A program made the translations under genes and the position numbers. A stretch of DNA of 60,252 nt from Kingella pumchi (GTDB lineage Bacteria; Pseudomonadota; Gammaproteobacteria; Burkholderiales; Neisseriaceae). Positions 59,818 through 60,252 of the stretch are shown in pieces. How positions within the stretch are numbered: position 1 is the stretch's first letter; each line of letters begins with the position of its first letter. The notes below the pieces were generated by a model that worked only from the letters and a program-made list of their open reading frames with translations, ran no database searches and was not told where the DNA came from. Location: NCBI RefSeq assembly GCF_022288825.1, contig NZ_JAKOOW010000008.1, forward strand, positions 324 to 60,575, written 5' to 3'.

Positions 59818-60027
59818 ACGGGACTATTCAGGCTGCTTTTCAGTAGAGTTTGCCACAGGTAGCCTATCCCCCTGGCGCAGCCGAACAGAGTACGGTTTTT
59901 CCGGATTTAAGCGTGCGCCCTGTTTGAGCCCGCCCAAGCGGGCGAGTTCGCACGCGCCGGAAAAGCCGTACGGCGTGAGGGAAGCCGCGCCCCAAGCGCG
60001 GCCTGCAACCGGGGGCGCCTTTCTTTG

Positions 60028-60059
60028 CTTACTTTCTTTGGCGACGCAAAGAAAGTAAG
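60028..60059. repeat. palindrome with AAAGAAAGTAAG arms
   Basis: CTTACTTTCTTTG (60028-60040) and CAAAGAAAGTAAG (60047-60059) are perfect 13-bp inverted repeats six bases apart. Similar words recur in many proteobacterial genomes. Confidence 0.85.
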
Positions 60060-60150
60060 TCGCCGCGCGGCGACAGAGCGCAAAGGTAAAGCGGCAAGAA
60101 CCGCCGGCTATAGGGCAATGGTGTTGCGGCAGGCGATTCAAATTCCTGCC

Positions 60151-60195
60151 GGATGCCGTCCTTGCGGCCGGCCGTCGGATTCGAGAATCCGACCT
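60151..60195. repeat. 45-bp direct repeat, copy 2
   Basis: Identical to 59773-59817; the two copies bound a 333-bp segment. Confidence 0.95.
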
Positions 60196-60252
60196 TGTAT
60201 ATCGGAACACCCGTATCATAGCAACAAACCGCCCGCCGCCGCCCGCATCCGA

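Larger units (their letters stand above)
59668..60252. other. 585-bp repeat-rich tail region
   Basis: No gene is supported. It holds the nnrE terminator, two identical 45-bp repeats (59773-59817 and 60151-60195), a 13-bp-armed palindrome (60028-60059), GC-rich CGCCGCGCGGCG words (60060-60073) and a GTAGCTTGGATATC word (59731). A 131-codon minus-strand frame (59824-60219) overlaps a repeat and shows no domain. Confidence 0.7.

Noticed and set aside
59824..60219. 131-codon minus-strand frame in the repeat tail
   Set aside because: It reads through repeat copy 2 and the palindrome, has no Shine-Dalgarno or domain, and such frames are typically spurious calls over this repeat.

Overview
The window is chromosomal DNA of a member of the Neisseriaceae (Betaproteobacteria), judged from gene content and from roughly two copies per kb of a 12-mer, AGGCAGCCTGAA, and its complement. 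From memory of the DNA uptake sequence (DUS) literature, this is the Kingella-type dialect of the neisserial DUS. GC content is high (by eye near 60%). A Kingella, Eikenella or Kingella-dialect Neisseria species fits; I cannot name the species. No tRNA, rRNA, CRISPR array, prophage or intact insertion sequence was seen.

Layout. 0-0.5 kb: AT-rich gene remnants. 0.5-8 kb: tehA-like channel, tgt, a SemiSWEET, pncB, ubiA, a lipoprotein, folK, a glutaredoxin-like protein and hemH. 8-14 kb (minus strand): the distal half of the division and cell-wall cluster, murC-ddl-ftsQ-ftsA-ftsZ. 14-20 kb: a NudB-type Nudix hydrolase and an MscS channel, then fabH, the misR/misS two-component system and rpsO. 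20-28.7 kb: a secreted protein, aceF and aceE separated by a lipoprotein gene, and a YccS-type membrane protein. 28.9-31.9 kb: small envelope proteins, one of them broken by a 20-bp tandem duplication. 31.9-37.2 kb: RhuM-family and NYN/LOTUS genes plus valS, with neisserial repeats and a second DUS dialect. 37.4-46.8 kb: EamA transporter, tag/DUF488 pair, a tandem pair of secreted paralogues (one broken by an 11-bp duplication), murB, recN, an Na+/H+ antiporter and a DUF1176 protein. 46.9-57.8 kb: the SRP 4.5S RNA gene, metK with a long leader, purC, a CNP1-like protein, adk, fimV, gatA, a secreted protein and tal. 57.9-60.2 kb: kdsD, nnrE and a repeat-rich tail.

How the genes work together. 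Most are housekeeping genes. MurB and MurC make and extend UDP-MurNAc, Ddl supplies D-Ala-D-Ala, and FtsQ/A/Z build the division machinery. AceE/AceF feed acetyl-CoA to FabH and fatty acid synthesis. KdsD serves LPS core synthesis. MetK, PurC and Adk serve SAM and purine metabolism. The accessory layer is mainly small secreted or lipid-anchored proteins of unknown role plus the 31.9-34.3 kb RhuM/NYN pair.

The most notable signals are: (1) two genes inactivated by exact short tandem duplications and restorable by losing one copy; (2) a patchwork of DUS dialects, concentrated at 23.4 kb and 31.9-34.3 kb, that suggests import from relatives; (3) a structured metK leader ending in an intrinsic terminator, a candidate cis-regulatory RNA; (4) an apparent insertion in ValRS in a low-GC stretch; (5) dRS3-type palindromes and related neisserial repeats. 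I did not find a clearly novel multi-gene system.
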